Assembly (NCBI GenBank): GCA_947034885.2
Contig: OX344758.2
Span: 20,177,067 to 20,241,066 of the forward strand
DNA: 64,000 nt
Direction: 5' to 3'
Origin: Thuidium tamariscinum
Taxonomy: Eukaryota; Streptophyta; Bryopsida; Hypnales; Thuidiaceae
The notes under the pieces are model-generated. The model was not told the DNA's origin, made no database searches, and worked only from the letters and a program-made list of their open reading frames with translations. Below, piece after piece: positions 25,656-37,397 of the stretch (positions are counted from its first letter, which is position 1; the number at the start of each line of letters is the position of its first letter). The position numbers were made by a program, and so were the translations under genes.

Positions 25656-28600
25656 GTGAGGGTTTTCTTCATTGTAAAAGATTGGTATATCTGAGAAATC
25701 ATTTGCTACAAAATTTGTGACATGTATCTTTACAACTGTGGTTCAAAGTCAGTCCACAAACTAGGACAGGTGCAGATTTTGGTTTCAGGCCTGAAATCTG
25801 TGCCATAGTAATGGAAATTGACGTTTCATATGCATGTAAGTAATTTGTTCATTTTTCTCGTGCAGCTGGTAGAGGGAGCTGTCTATGAGGTTCACAAGCC
25901 TAACCCTGGCGAACGTATTCAAGTGGAGGTAGTGTTCATGCATGGCCTTCAAATGAAAACTGCTAACTTGGAGGATGCTTATCACGAAGCCTGGAGAACT
26001 GCTGACGGAAAGGAAATCTGGCCAGAGACATGGCTCAAGAAAAAATATCCGAACGCCAGAATTCTCTTGTTGGCTTACGATTCTTTTGTTCGGAAAACTT
26101 CAACAGCTGGAAACATGAGCCCATATTTGTTGGCCGAGAGCTTGCTTTTTCAAATGGTCTCTGCAAATATTGGCCAAAATGATTGCCCAGTTGTACTTGT
26201 GTGTCACAGTCTTGGAGGACTCATTGCAAAGGAGATTGTTGTGGGATGTAATTCTGATCTTGGAAACGCGAAGTATCAGAACCTGCTCCATAACTTGAAG
26301 GCAGTATTTTTCTATGCCACACCACATAAAGGATCTGACTTGGCTGTTTCTTGGCTCAGCGATATTGCTGATTGGTTTCCTTTTGTTGAGAAGAGCTCAT
26401 TGGTGGAGTACTTGAAACCCAAGGGAACAGAGAGAACCCATACCCATCAGAACTTTCTCGAAGTAATGAGGAGAGTTAACAGAGACTGCAAATATTATGT
26501 TGTTGCTGAAGGACAGAAGTTAAAAATTTTGGTAAGTACTTCTGTCTTTGTTTTGACTTACCTTGAGAGTATATTGCTAGCTCAATGTCTTTTTGAAAAC
26601 GGAAATGAATGTCTTTTTCAGTGAGATCAAATTACTTGATGAGACACTCATGTTGGTTCTTATATGTCAGTTTTTCAGCAGGTGGGTTGTACATGAAAAT
26701 TCAGCAAGGTTTCCAGGTTATCATGAATTTGTGATGCATAAGGATTCCAATCACATGACTGCAAACCCCGAAGTGAAACCGACACAGGTTACGTCAAGTT
26801 GACCGAGTGCATCGATCAGGTGATTGAGGAATATAGAAGGAGAATCGCGGTTGGTCTCTCGGTGGATCCTATTGGCATTGGAGGCACAATCGATAAGATA
26901 TCTGAGCTATTGGAGAGGCCTGAAGTTTCGATGGTTGGCTTATTTGGAATGGGGGGTGTTGGAAAGACTACCTTGAGTAAAGCGTTTTACAACCTCAATG
27001 CATGTAAGTATGTCAAGTCTTGCTATCTTGGAGATGTGAAATCAAAACAAGTTCCGGTTGTTCAGAAGGAGTTACTTCGAGGGCTTTGTGGTGTGAAACT
27101 CGATCAACATGAAACTGTGAGTAAGGAGGATGTGGACACGATCAAGAATTGCTTTATGACGCAGAAAGTCTTAGTGGTGATTGACAATGTGAGCTCGGTA
27201 GAGTGCCTTGAGGCATTGCAGGTCTTTGAAGCTTTGGAGACTAGGTGCCAGAGTAAAGTGGTAGTGACTGGTCGAAACAAAGGAATTCTGAAGAAGTACT
27301 TGAATTTAGGCAAGGTTGTCATTGAGTCTGTGAATGGGATTACAGAAGGCTCTGGTATGGAGCTATTTCTTCGCTATGCCTTTGCATCAGTTCATAAGGA
27401 TGAGGAAGACAAAGTCAACGCCGAGCTTTTTGGTGAGGCTAAAAAGATCGTACAGCTTTGTGATGGGCTACCTTTGAGTCTTGAAGTGCTTGGCAAGTAT
27501 CTTGGTAACAGTAGAGATGAAGATGAAGATGAAGATGAAGATCTTCAGAAATGGAAGAAGACATGGGCTGCTGCTTATGATAGACTCCAGAAAGCTCAAA
27601 GCATAAATGAAGATGACCAGCTGTGGAGCACTCTACGTATAAGCTATGATTCTTTAGGTGATCTTGAGAAGAAAATGTTCTTGGACTTTGCTTGCATATT
27701 TTCAGAGCCGAATAGGTTTGAGAAGAGACTTGCTGAGTGGATTTGGGATTCTCCCGCTGAGGTGAAGAATTTAGTGAATACGTCTCTCTTGAAAGTGCAA
27801 GGTGATTATTTTGACATGCATAACCAACTGCGTGATATGGGTCGACATATGTTATTGGAGGCTCTTGAGCAACATCCAATCTACTTGTGGGATGGCTTCG
27901 AGGATCATTCAAAGACATATATGGAATTCAAGGTAATCGCTTGCTTCTTGAATGAATCATGAGCTGTTAATTATGTTACTTGATAGCCAATTTGTAGCAG
28001 TCACAGAATACAAGCACAATTGTTTTTTTAGTGGTTTGTTGTCAAACACTTATTTAAGTTTTTGGTTGATGTAGAAGCTCACCTCAGCATCAGTGCCATA
28101 CGTTGCAAGTCTTAAACAAGAAGTGGGGACGAGCTTGCATCAATACTCCAAGTTAAGGGTGTTTAGAGTGGCCAAGTGTAAAACACCTTCTTTGGTGGAT
28201 GATTGTCTCTCCCAATGCTCTGGGGATTTGAGATGGCTTCAGCTTGCAAACTCTAAAGTCACAAAAATTGGCTTACAGAATCTTGGTTCATTTGGAGACC
28301 TCCGTGTGTTTCAAATTCACCGCTGTGAGGACATAGTGGAACTTCCAGAGGCTATTGGTGAATTAGGGCACTTGGTGGAAATTGAAGTGTCTCAGTGTTG
28401 CAATCTTCAAAGCTTGCCGCATTCTGTAGGCAAATTGAAGAATCTCAAGAAACTTGTCATTGACTGGTGTAAATTGCGAGCTATTCCCAACAGTGTTGGA
28501 GAATTGTCCGAGGTGGAGTATCTCTCTTTCGAAGGTTGTCAACAAGTAACTGTGATTGAGGGTTCACAAATCTGCACCCAGAAACTCGTGGAGCTGAGAT

Positions 28601-28929
28601 TACCAGTTATGCCGACGGCTCGTCTTCGCCCTTGTCCTCAACTCCAGGAGCTTTTAATCTACGATTGTCAAGGCGTGAAAGAGTTTCCCCAGGATTTTTT
28701 CAAGATGGATATGCCGAAATTGAAAGTTGTATTTTGGATTAATCATAAATGTGTAGATGTTGTATTAAAGAATCCTAATGGTTCTGAGCTGGAATTGAAT
28801 TCTAGTGGTTCTATGTTTGGTGTCAATAAGTGGAAGGTAGAAAGGTGTAGCAATGGTTCAATTTTGCAATTAATCCCTCTATGCCCAAGTGGCTCAGAAG
28901 TAGCCTCAATGGTTCGATTTTGCGATTAA
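25632..28929 (+). CDS. HNL copy 1: alpha/beta-hydrolase - NB-ARC - LRR immune receptor, frame broken in exon 3
   Basis: Likely intracellular immune receptor of the hydrolase-NLR class. Coding exons by GT/AG sites and paralogue comparison: 25632-25655, 25866-26531, 26671-27932, 28075-28929. The ATG at 25632 gives an 8-residue first exon ending in phase 0 (MESRPGTE), and copy 2 has the same start and phase. Exon 2 is an alpha/beta-hydrolase with nucleophile elbow VCHSLGG (Ser codon 26208-26210) and ATPHKGSDLA. Exon 3 begins with the end of that fold (NHMT, probable catalytic His at 26752-26754), then NB-ARC: P-loop GMGGVGKTT 26946-26972, kinase-2 LVVIDNV 27171-27191, RNBS-B near 27250, GLPLSL from 27465, RNBS-D LDFACIF, MHN 27816-27824. 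Exon 4 holds about seven LRRs. Between HMT and the NB-ARC linker the frame must shift by -1 (26759-26762). The last 20 or so codons and the stop lie in transposon sequence. It could be a pseudogene or a polymorphic receptor. Confidence 0.8.
26759..26762 (+). other. Frame-break site (TG run) in HNL copy 1
   Basis: After codons for N-H-M-T the sequence is ACTGCAAACC with a single TG. The upstream frame runs on to a stop at 26800-26802. The downstream frame reads C-K-P...D-T-G-Y-V-K-L-T-E-C into the NB-ARC linker, and has a stop at 26724-26726 if followed upstream. No alternative splice acceptor for exon 3 can therefore give one continuous frame. The hydrolase family usually continues as H-(M/L)-T/S-V-C-K-P, which needs two more TG units. 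Confidence 0.75.
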
Positions 28930-28962
28930 CCCCTCAACGCCAAAGGGGCTCGTAAGTAGCCT
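28851..28962 (+). repeat. 56-bp tandem duplication at the 3' end of HNL copy 1
   Basis: Two units (28851-28906 and 28907-28962) each join gene sequence (AATGGTTC.ATTTTGC.A) to a transposon end (TTAAYCCCTC..). TTAA occurs at 28870-28873 and again at 28926-28929. The HNL frame reads through the first and ends at the second, whose TAA is the stop codon. Confidence 0.75.
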
Positions 28963-29895
28963 CACGTGGTCTGGAAGTCGAGCTCAGAGTCCTATAACTT
29001 TTGCAGCCAATGTCGAAGTTCAATAAAACTTGTTAGGAAAGCTGTGCATCCTAGTTTAGTTTGTGTCAGAATTTTCAGATTAATCCAAGATGTATAGATT
29101 AGTTGGAAGCCAATTGAGTTTCATAGGTTTAGTTTGAGTTCATGAAACTGGAGTTGATGGCTGAAACTTTGGGGGTTGTATCTCCTTCATTCAATGTTCG
29201 TTTTCAGTAAAATTTGTTGGGTTATGTTCCACTAGAAGTCTAGTTATCGGTGGTCAAATTTTCATGGCAATCCAAGTTCTGAATGTTTGGGAGCATTTCA
29301 AAGTTCTAAAACTAGACATTATTGGATTTCAGTGAACTTCGATGGCTTGTTTCTTCTTCATATGGTGTCCATTTCTAATTTTTTTATTTTTAAAGTTGTG
29401 CATTCTAGTCAGTTTGTAACGTTGAAATTTCATATCAATCCTAAAAGTTATGAGTGATAGAAGTATTTTAGTAGGAGGTTCAATCATAGATGTGTTTATT
29501 GCAACTTTTTTTACTATTTTTTTGTTATTTCAAAGTTATCTTGCAAACAATTCAAAGCATTTAAATGACATTTTCTTCCACCAATGTGTTTGTATGTTGA
29601 TTTCAAAGCACTTTTTATTAAATTAAAGCTTCTTCATTTGAGTAGGTTTAGAAATCAAATTTCACCTCCAAATGTGTTTTTAGGAAAAATTCAGCATCTT
29701 TTTTCAACATTAGAACATTTTAATCTTGCAATTTATGTAGCTAGATGACTCCAAATTTGATCCACATCGTCTATGACATGCGCACTACAAGATTGTGCAA
29801 TTGAGATTTTCATACCTTAGTGACACGTAGACTTACAAGGCTTGAAAAGCAAGGATGTTTGTAAATCCAAAAGGCCTTGGGTCTTGAGGGGTTAA
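28870..29895 (+). mobile_element. TTAA-flanked element at the HNL copy 1 3' end
   Basis: Starts TTAATCCCTC (duplicated as TTAACCCCTCAACGCC at 28926) and ends GTCTTGAGGGG-TTAA at 29892-29895. The same subfamily lies in reverse orientation at 37752-39063: the 3' part here (PolyR words near 29810-29880 such as ACACGTAGACTTACAAGGC) matches the start of that copy when reverse-complemented. No transposase ORF is visible, so it is non-autonomous. Confidence 0.65.
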
Positions 29896-30225
29896 GGAAC
29901 CTATCATATTGAATCATTGCTGTCATTGATGGATTGGAATACTTTGGAGTTCTACAATATGAACTGTGATGTGTCGTCTTTACTTTCTTCCTTGTAGCAC
30001 ACTGAGGTGTACCACCCTATGACAGGCAAACCACCTGATGCAGTATGAATTTAGAGGTCATTGACAGACGGGTTAATTTCAAGGCTGTAGAAGGTTTTAG
30101 AAACACCGTGGATGGTAAAATAAACCTTCAATGACCACATCAATTTCATTTTGTTTAGTGAGCAAGCTAGCTTGAAGTTCCCATACACGTATGAGTCAAC
30201 AATGAAGTTTGATTTTACTGTGCAG

Positions 30226-31395
30226 GTAACGAAGGTCGAAATATGTTTTGCATACAATCCTGAGGAGTGTTCGTTAGGGACCACACGTGTTGAAAGCTCA
30301 AAAAGGGTTTTTTAGTAGGTGAGTGTCTTTGCACCATGTGGAGGAAAAATAATAAATTGGTATATGACAATGGTTCTTCCTAATCTCAACTCACATCAGT
30401 ATGCCTTATCAGGAAATGATTCTCTGTTGCAGGTTTGTAGAGATTTTTGTGGCAGCCATGGGCGATGCATTCCCTGAACTGAAGAAGAATCAAGCAAAGA
30501 TAAAGGAAATTATATCAGAGGAGAATAGCTTCAGCCACACCTTAGTGAAGGTAATTAGACATCATGCGCTGATTACAATTAGATTTGATGTGGTGTATTT
30601 TTCAAAATGTGTAGGCTGTTGTCGGAATCGCTTGAAATGCGTACACGCGAACCCTGTTTTGTGACCTTTGCTAAACATGATGAAATCCTGATCAGGGTAT
30701 TGAAAAGTTCAGGAAGGTAGCCAGAGAGGTCAAGCATGGTGTTCTCGGTGCTCAGGTATACATTTCATTCAGCTTGCTGGTCATGTTTTTCAATCTGAGA
30801 TGGTGTTGTGGCATTGGGACAAGATTTTAAGATTGGATGCTATATGGACAACTTTGCTGCATGTTGCATCCCTAGGTTTCCGACTTTGCTTTAGAGACTG
30901 AAGTCCAGAATTTGACTTTTACTGAACAGCCGAGGCTCCAACGCTTGACTTCATTTTGACTTAAATCATCGGATGAAGATGCGGGTGTTGTACTTGATAC
31001 CACAAGCTTCTATGCCGAGCAAAGAGGATAGGTGCACAGCCAACTCCCAATTCTCGGAGAGTCATGTGTTGTGTGGTGTTTACCATGTGCATTAGTCACC
31101 GAATCTCAAGATAAGCTGCTTCCTAATTCCCTGACGTGCCTCTCTTGGAGAATATAAAATCTGAATGTCCTCTAGCAGATACTCCCTTCTCACATGGGGC
31201 ACTGATCAGGTGATCGTACTTCTCTTGGGCAGATTTATGACACACGACTTTTGGAAGATCCAAGTGGCTCAGTCATTTGAAGTGCAGGATGCATGAATTT
31301 CTGGTGGTTGTGTGCTTCATATTGGGTCAATAACTTCTGGTGGAAAGATGTCAGTTGGAGACAAGGTTACTTCGAAGATACTGAAGAAGAGATGC
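30226..31395 (+). pseudogene. Alanyl-tRNA synthetase pseudogene
   Basis: Exon-like pieces match class II alanyl-tRNA synthetase in order. 30226-30290 gives GNEGR then, after a 1-base shift, YVLHTILRSVR. 30433-30550 encodes FVEIFVAAMGDAFPELKKNQ and continues to HTLVK. 30696-30755 encodes GIEKFRKVAREVKHGVLGAQ. 30962-31029 encodes GVVLDTTSFYAEQRG and then TAG where the family has Gln. 31233 onward encodes IYDT..LEDPSGS, VQD, GGCVLHIGSIT and MSVGDKVTSK. Introns still have GT/AG borders. Frameshifts, the CAG-to-TAG change before a GT donor and a missing middle part (the DTYGFP region) show that it is dead. It lies downstream of HNL copy 1 in the same orientation; nothing similar follows copy 2. 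Confidence 0.75.
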
Positions 31396-32154
31396 ACTTC
31401 AGCATATATTCTCTAGTACTTTGGTATATCCACATCCAGTTTATATGTGTTACTTTGAATATGAATATGAGTATTAAGTATGTTTTTTTTCTTAGTCATG
31501 GACTTTATCTGTCAATTTCAAGTTGGATTGGGTGCATTTTATGTAGAGGTACGATCCATTTTTTCAATATTGGGTAGAAGTGCTGTTGTAAAGACAAACC
31601 AAGATTAATTCGTAGTAGCCTGCCTTTTTCATCGTTCTCGTTTGTTGTGATGAGAACTGCGAGAGTGCGGCTTTAATTAAAAGAGACTGTCTTAGTGTGT
31701 TGCAACTATTTTACTCTTGGTGTATCTTTTTCTTGTGCAGGTAGACTGAGGCACTCAATTCTGTCTCAACAAATTAAAGCCGTGTAACTTTTTGCTAAGG
31801 AAACTAGTCTTGTTAAAGTTACGGGCCTTCATATCCTGAACTGAACTGTGCTGAAATCAGCAGTGTGCCAATCAGATATTTATATGTGTCCTTGAAATGC
31901 GTTAACCAATTAGAATAATTAGAATCAAGCATGTGGAGAACACATTAAGGGAACTCTAGTGACACAATTGGGTGAGTCTACAATCCACTACAAGGGATAG
32001 GTTTGGGAATGGGTGTTTCTCCCTTAGTGAGAGTCTAACAATATAAAGTAACTTTATTAGCATATATCTTAATGTGCAAGGTGCATTTTCTATGAACTTA
32101 TTTTGCCTCCTTCAATTCCATTCCATAACATTCAATAGCATTGGGGTGCCTCTA
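31396..32154. other. DNA downstream of the synthetase pseudogene
   Basis: May include more decayed synthetase introns or exons, but no further motif could be read. Confidence 0.35.
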
Positions 32155-32963
32155 GGTGGGTGCAAGAAACACTTGCCACTTTTTGTAGCGTTTTATTGGG
32201 GACTATATTTTTGCCGCATAGTACTGTTAGTACTACGAGTACTATTAGCAAACTGCCAATGTATTGTGCTTTTGACACGTGTACTGGAGTTAGGAGTTAA
32301 CATGGCCATTGAATGACATTATCTTACATATTGTATCATTTAAAAAGTTTAACAGGTGGGTGAATGTAGGATTACAATCAGATGTGGGAGTACTATGTCC
32401 ACGTAGCAGTACTTAGGAATAGAAGACTGCAGTTTTTTTCAGAAAATACAGTGATCCAATTTTAATTCATAAAAAATCAAAAGTGATTTATTTATTTATT
32501 TATAATTATGGCCATTTTTTCAAATCTCCTTATCATCACTTTCATCCAAAAAAATTAAAGTCACAATATTTTTAGAATTTATAAATGTGCGCACCATTGA
32601 GCTATATTATGTAGCATGTAAATCATCCAAAAATAACTAAAAATTGGATTTCAAACCATATTCATAAGTTTATTAGGTGGAGGAACACACCACCAAAATA
32701 TCAACTCAAAAGCATTCATTTTGATTACTACGAACATAGTGAATCCTTATTTACCTAATATGTGATGAGTGGACAAAATTAATTTTTAAATACAAATTTT
32801 TTTTTCCAAAATTAAAAAAAATACGGAACCCTTAAGCATGAAGTTAGTTATATCCAATAAAAATTTCAAGGTCAAAGCTTTTTGGATTCAAAAGTTACAC
32901 TACAAGAGAAGAAAGTCATTTTCATTGTGACAACAAATAGGACCGGTGTTTCTTGCAATGACC
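32155..32963. mobile_element. TIR element, GGTGATTGCAAG family
   Basis: Ends GGTGGGTGCAAGAAACACTTG and GGTGTTTCTTGCAATGACC, with a 6-bp direct repeat CCTCTA on both sides (32149-32154 and 32964-32969). Confidence 0.6.
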
Positions 32964-33033
32964 CCTCTACCTTTTGGAAGGTGTGGAATATTCGATATCC
33001 CAACATTGTTTCATTAGTAACTATTGAAGTAAG

Positions 33034-33327
33034 CATTAAATGAAATTTGAGGGCATTGGAAGATTATGGTTTCCAGTTTGCGGGAATGCAATTTCTACTA
33101 CGTGAACAGGAATCCTATATGGTCAAGAGAGTGCCACATCATTAAAAAAAATTTGAAATTTTTTTTGAAGGGGGGATTTTTTTCATATTTTAGGAACCCA
33201 CCCCCCCCCCCCCCCCCCCCAATTTTTTTTTGGTAAATGATGGCCTGATAGCGGCCAACAATTACAGGAATAATTTCGGGAACAACCCCAAAATGGCCCT
33301 TTAGAGCCCTCAAATCCCCTCTAATGT
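33034..33327. mobile_element. 290-bp MITE with TTTGAGGGCATT ends, second copy
   Basis: Ends GCATTAAATGAAATTTGAGG and CCTCAAATCCCCTCTAATGT. The interior corresponds to 18625-18914 reversed (GTGCCACATC, TATTTTAGGAACCC) and contains a poly-C run at about 33199-33220. Confidence 0.58.
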
Positions 33328-33667
33328 GAACATGTAGAGGAAAGAGAGGTTGTTGGGTGTAGAATATACCACGCCCTTCACTATAGAGAAAAAGAAGAGC
33401 CACAATGTGCTATTGAATATTATGTCTTTTTCTACTGATTAAGTTTGACAATTTTCTCATCTACTTTCCTTCAATTTTCCTAAGTGTCTAGCCTACATCT
33501 CCAAAATTTGGAAAGTAAGGATGATGATTCATAGATTTGTAGAAGCATGAGCTTTGGGAAGTGTAGAGATACCATTCATTTAGAAGAAGATAAGGTATTT
33601 AGTTTGTAATTAAAATCATCTCAAATCTGCTTGCTTTCTATTGTTCAAAAGAAATTATCACTTACTA

Positions 33668-34586
33668 ACCCTTAAGATTCAAAGGCCTTATTTCTACCAA
33701 AAAATACTCCAAATTGTTATTTCTATTGTAAAGAGCAAAAAAACATTTAAGTTTTATTTACATATTTAACAGTAGAATCTTGCACTATATTAGTATTCTA
33801 TATAAGAATAAGTAGAGGAAATTTCAAAAACTTTCACCATATAGATTGCAAGGTATTTGCCTTCAAAGAGAAGAAAATGTTCTTTGAGTAAGTTTTTAGA
33901 CAAAATTATTTGACTTTGAATCTTCTTAGTTGAAAAATTTTGAACTAAACATTTTGATTTAAAATTTTTCTTTCTATGTTGAATTTTTTAGTTAGTAGTC
34001 TTAGAAAAAAAAATTAACAAAATTTTTTCTTGATTTTCTTTCTTTAAAAATTTGTTATAAGTATAAGTTGGTACAAGATTAAAGAAAAAAACTAAAATAT
34101 TTAATACATCTAACTAAGAAGGAATTGAAACAAACTAATTACAACAAGATTGTTCTAGTAAGGCATACTTAACCTTGTGGAATTTTTTTTTAATTTATTT
34201 TGAAAATTGAGTTAAGAAACAAATCTAGTACATTGTTTTCTCAAGAAGTTTCTATGATTGCCTTGCAAAAGAATTTCTATAACTTTCACATCATGAATCT
34301 AATAGTAATAAATAAAGTCTTTCTATATATATACAAATTGAATCTATCACAAAAATAAATTTCAAACTTTTAGTTCAAGCTTGAGATAATTTTTTTTGTT
34401 GCCCAATCTCCTTCATTTTGAGCTTATTGTAGGGTAACTTTTGTTCTCAAACATTGATTGAAGTCAAAATATATTCCTAAAAAGATAATTTTTCCACCTA
34501 TATTAATGAAAGAATTTAGAAGATCTCATCAAAAGTTGATTTTAAACAAGCCTACCCTGGATCCGCTTTGAGACTTTAGGAATTAA
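33668..34586 (+). mobile_element. Degenerate TTAA element
   Basis: Begins CTAACCCTTAAGATTCAAAGG, with family-like interior (TTTCACCATATAGATTGCAA) and a decayed right end CTTTAGGAA-TTAA at 34583-34586. Confidence 0.45.
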
Positions 34587-34989
34587 CCTAAGTATGTCTT
34601 TGACAAATCACTTGAATGTGGCACATGCCACTTAAATAGTCATTGTGATTAGCTATTAGTAAATCACTTAGAAGTTGTAGTGCACATAGTTGGCACAAAT
34701 TAGAGAACTAGGTGACAAACTCTACTGCAATTACCATCCAAACTTCTTTGTCTATAATGCTCAATGAATTGCACAATTTATTGAAAGTGTTACTTGAAGG
34801 ATTTTAAAGTGGCTAATTTTGTTACACCCCCCATTCATCAAGAGCAAAGGAGTGGAAGAATAAATGATTGTGAGTCCCCTACCAAATTAATTAACTCACA
34901 AACTCTAAGTTGCCATTTTCATGGTAGACTTCTTAAAACTTGTGATTACATGTATTGATAATTGATTCACTACATCCAATAGTTGGTTC

Positions 34990-35310
34990 CTAAGGTAGAA
35001 ATATTAGTAGTAATAATTTGGCCATTTAAGCAATTTTGGAACAAATTGTAGGCAATGTGAGGGTGTCGAAGTTTTTTCTATATAGGAAGATAGGAAATAT
35101 AGAGATGCAAAATTTCCAAAATATTATTCCAAATTTTGAAATTAGTGAGAATATTAGGAGTTTAAAATTACATTTGAGCCATAACCAAAGTCTAGAGTCT
35201 TTTCAATTCCAATCATTTCATAATTGCTTTCGATTCTCTCCTTCTACTTATTATTTTGGGACATGTTTTATAACTTTATTAGTCCCAACCTTGAAATAGA
35301 CCAAAAAAAT
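34990..35310 (+). repeat. Dispersed repeat, copy 1
   Basis: Shares long text with 50745-51025 in the same orientation (CATTTAAGCAATTTTGGAA, ATAGGAAGATAGGAAATAT). No coding potential or clear termini. Confidence 0.5.
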
Positions 35311-35768
35311 ACATTCCAAATTTTGGTTGGAAATCTCTTCCACCCTTGGTTGGAATTACTGCACTCTTACAAGTTGGATTTTGGACATGGTTGACAATCA
35401 GTGCTTCCACCTTACTTCAAAATTATCAAAAGATGACTTTCACCATGAAGTTGTTGCATGGGTTGGATAATGCGATTCAAAAGCTGGGAATATGAATTTC
35501 AAAGTTTGAATAATTGCCTACAATGAGCAACCACAATGTAACTTAAGACACACTCTTCATAACAAGTCTACAATGTCAACTTTGAGCCCTTTGTACTAAA
35601 TTAAAGCATGAATAATGTCAATTCCAATAAATTGGTAAAATGCCATGCCCCAATTTCATCAACACTTCTATGAGCCGCTTGTTGTGCCAATAATATGCAA
35701 ATTGCATTTTCATCCACAACACTTTCCACTTCTAACTGAAGAATCCACTCAACCCACATCCTCCTTCC

Positions 35769-36085
35769 TAAGGTAGGAGGTCCATAAACCGCTCATCTAA
35801 GAGCTGAAGCTGACTTTTGGGTAGGTAGAACTTTTTAAAATATTTTTCAGTAAATTTTCCTTGAAAAGCAAGAGAAATTGACATCTAACCCAAGTTGTTT
35901 CATATTTTTTGAAGTTTTGTAGAATTAGTTATGAATTTCTGAAGCTGCAGAAAAGTGCATTTTTGTGGGCTCTAAAACTGACCACCTCCTCAAATGCACA
36001 CCACTTGTACATTGGAAAGTGCAAAATGTACCTCTGGAGCCTGATTGGTTTTAGAACCCGCTCCATTTTAGGACCTCCTACCTTA
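35769..36085. mobile_element. MITE with AAGGTAGGAGG termini
   Basis: Ends TAAGGTAGGAGGTCC and GGACCTCCTACCTTA are perfect inverses. The interior resembles 38684-39013 (CATCTAAGAGCTGAAGCTGA versus CATCTAAGGGCTGAAACTGA). Confidence 0.65.
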
Positions 36086-36325
36086 CTGTCTAAATCTTTT
36101 TATTTCCTTCCTTGCTTGAAGATCCACCACACCATTTTTAATGGACGTGCTCCATTTCAATGAAATTGAAAATGCATCTCAAAGCATTTAAGTCACCCAA
36201 GGTCACTATGAATATGGTCATTTGACATTTTCAATTTTGTGTTTGAGGATCCCAGTTTTCTGGCATTCTGCCCATGATGGACATATCAAATTGAATTAAA
36301 GCACTGGAATTGCACTGTTTGTATA

Positions 36326-36440
36326 GGGCAATCCTCGAGGAGGAGGGCATTATGGGAAATAACGGGCTGACGAGGAGGGCAGAGCCTGAGGAGGAGGCCT
36401 GTTATTTCCCATAACGCCTGACGACGAGGAGCTATTGCCC
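36326..36440. repeat. GC-rich hairpin with GGGCAAT/ATTGCCC ends
   Basis: Arms share TTATGGGAAATAAC and its inverse GTTATTTCCCATAA, with GAGGAGG-rich loops. A second small hairpin follows at 36506-36547 (TAATCCCCGATTATGC / GCAATCGGGCATTA). Confidence 0.55.
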
Positions 36441-36821
36441 AACATAAATCACGAGCAGAGGATGACAAATGGAGGATGAGAAATTCAAGTCGGATGGGGA
36501 ATCCGTAATCCCCGATTATGCAGGAAAACCCACGCAATCGGGCATTACGCTGCAGAAGCTTCCCGAGGAATGAACGGGGAAGTCGCTGGGAGTGGTTTAC
36601 GAAGACTGCCATTGCTGCCATTACTTAATTTGTGAAGGTAACTTCTAACGCAGGTTCAGAAATCAGCTCTTTCATCTTTTTTTTCATTTTTCATGGGAGT
36701 CAAACATTTCTTGTCAAGCACCTGGACTATCTGAGTGAGGTGCTGGTTACAGTGTGATGTCATAATTAGGCTATAATTATCAAGCCTCACAAATAAAACT
36801 CTTGAATAGGACCATTGTAGG

Positions 36822-37397
36822 AAGGTAGGTACACCAAAAAGTGCCACTTATTCATACTGAACCTAGTTCCTGCTATTAATTAGTTCAAATTTTTATGTAG
36901 TCTTGTTGGCAAGTGAAAGCATGTTCCAACGCACCAAAGAACGCAGGATTTGGATACCGTATACAAAAGTTATTAACAGTCAAAGTCTGTTTCTGAAAGC
37001 GCCATCTACAGTCTGTGAACATGACTGATTTTGGAAATGTATGTGCACTGTAGATGGTGCTTTTAAGAATAGGGCACTTTTGGGTGTACCTACCTTATGT
37101 ATTAAGATAGGTACACCCAAAAGCACCATATTCTTAAAAGCACCATCTACAGTCTGCATACATTTCCAAAATCAGTTATGTTCACAGACTATAGATGGTA
37201 CTTTTGGAAACAGACTTTGACCATTAATAACTTTTGCATATGATATCCAAATCCTGCGTTTTTTGGTGCAGTGGAACATGCTTTAACTTGCCAACAAGCC
37301 TGCATGAAAATCTGAACAAGCTAATAGCAATAACCAAGTTAGGCAAGGTATGAATAAGTGGGTGCTTTTGGATGTTGCTTTTGGGTGTACCCACCTT
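36822..37397. mobile_element. 576-bp palindromic element
   Basis: The arms pair around a centre near 37092 (GGTGTACCTACCTTA / TAAGATAGGTACACC). The same AAGGTRGGTACACC word occurs at both outer ends. Arms are about 270 bp with moderate divergence. Confidence 0.65.

Noticed and set aside
26763..26769. Programmed -1 frameshift at A-AAC-CCC in HNL copy 1
   Set aside because: The heptamer has the right pattern and phase in copy 1, but copy 2 has a different phase there and needs a +1 shift, so a shared mechanism is unlikely.
26671..26810. A hidden short intron at the hydrolase/NB-ARC junction
   Set aside because: No GT/AG pair common to both copies joins the frames, and the VHENSARFPG-type coding sequence on the left is conserved right up to the break.
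31293..31577. 94-codon frame
   Set aside because: It overlaps the end of the synthetase pseudogene in another frame and has no recognisable motif.
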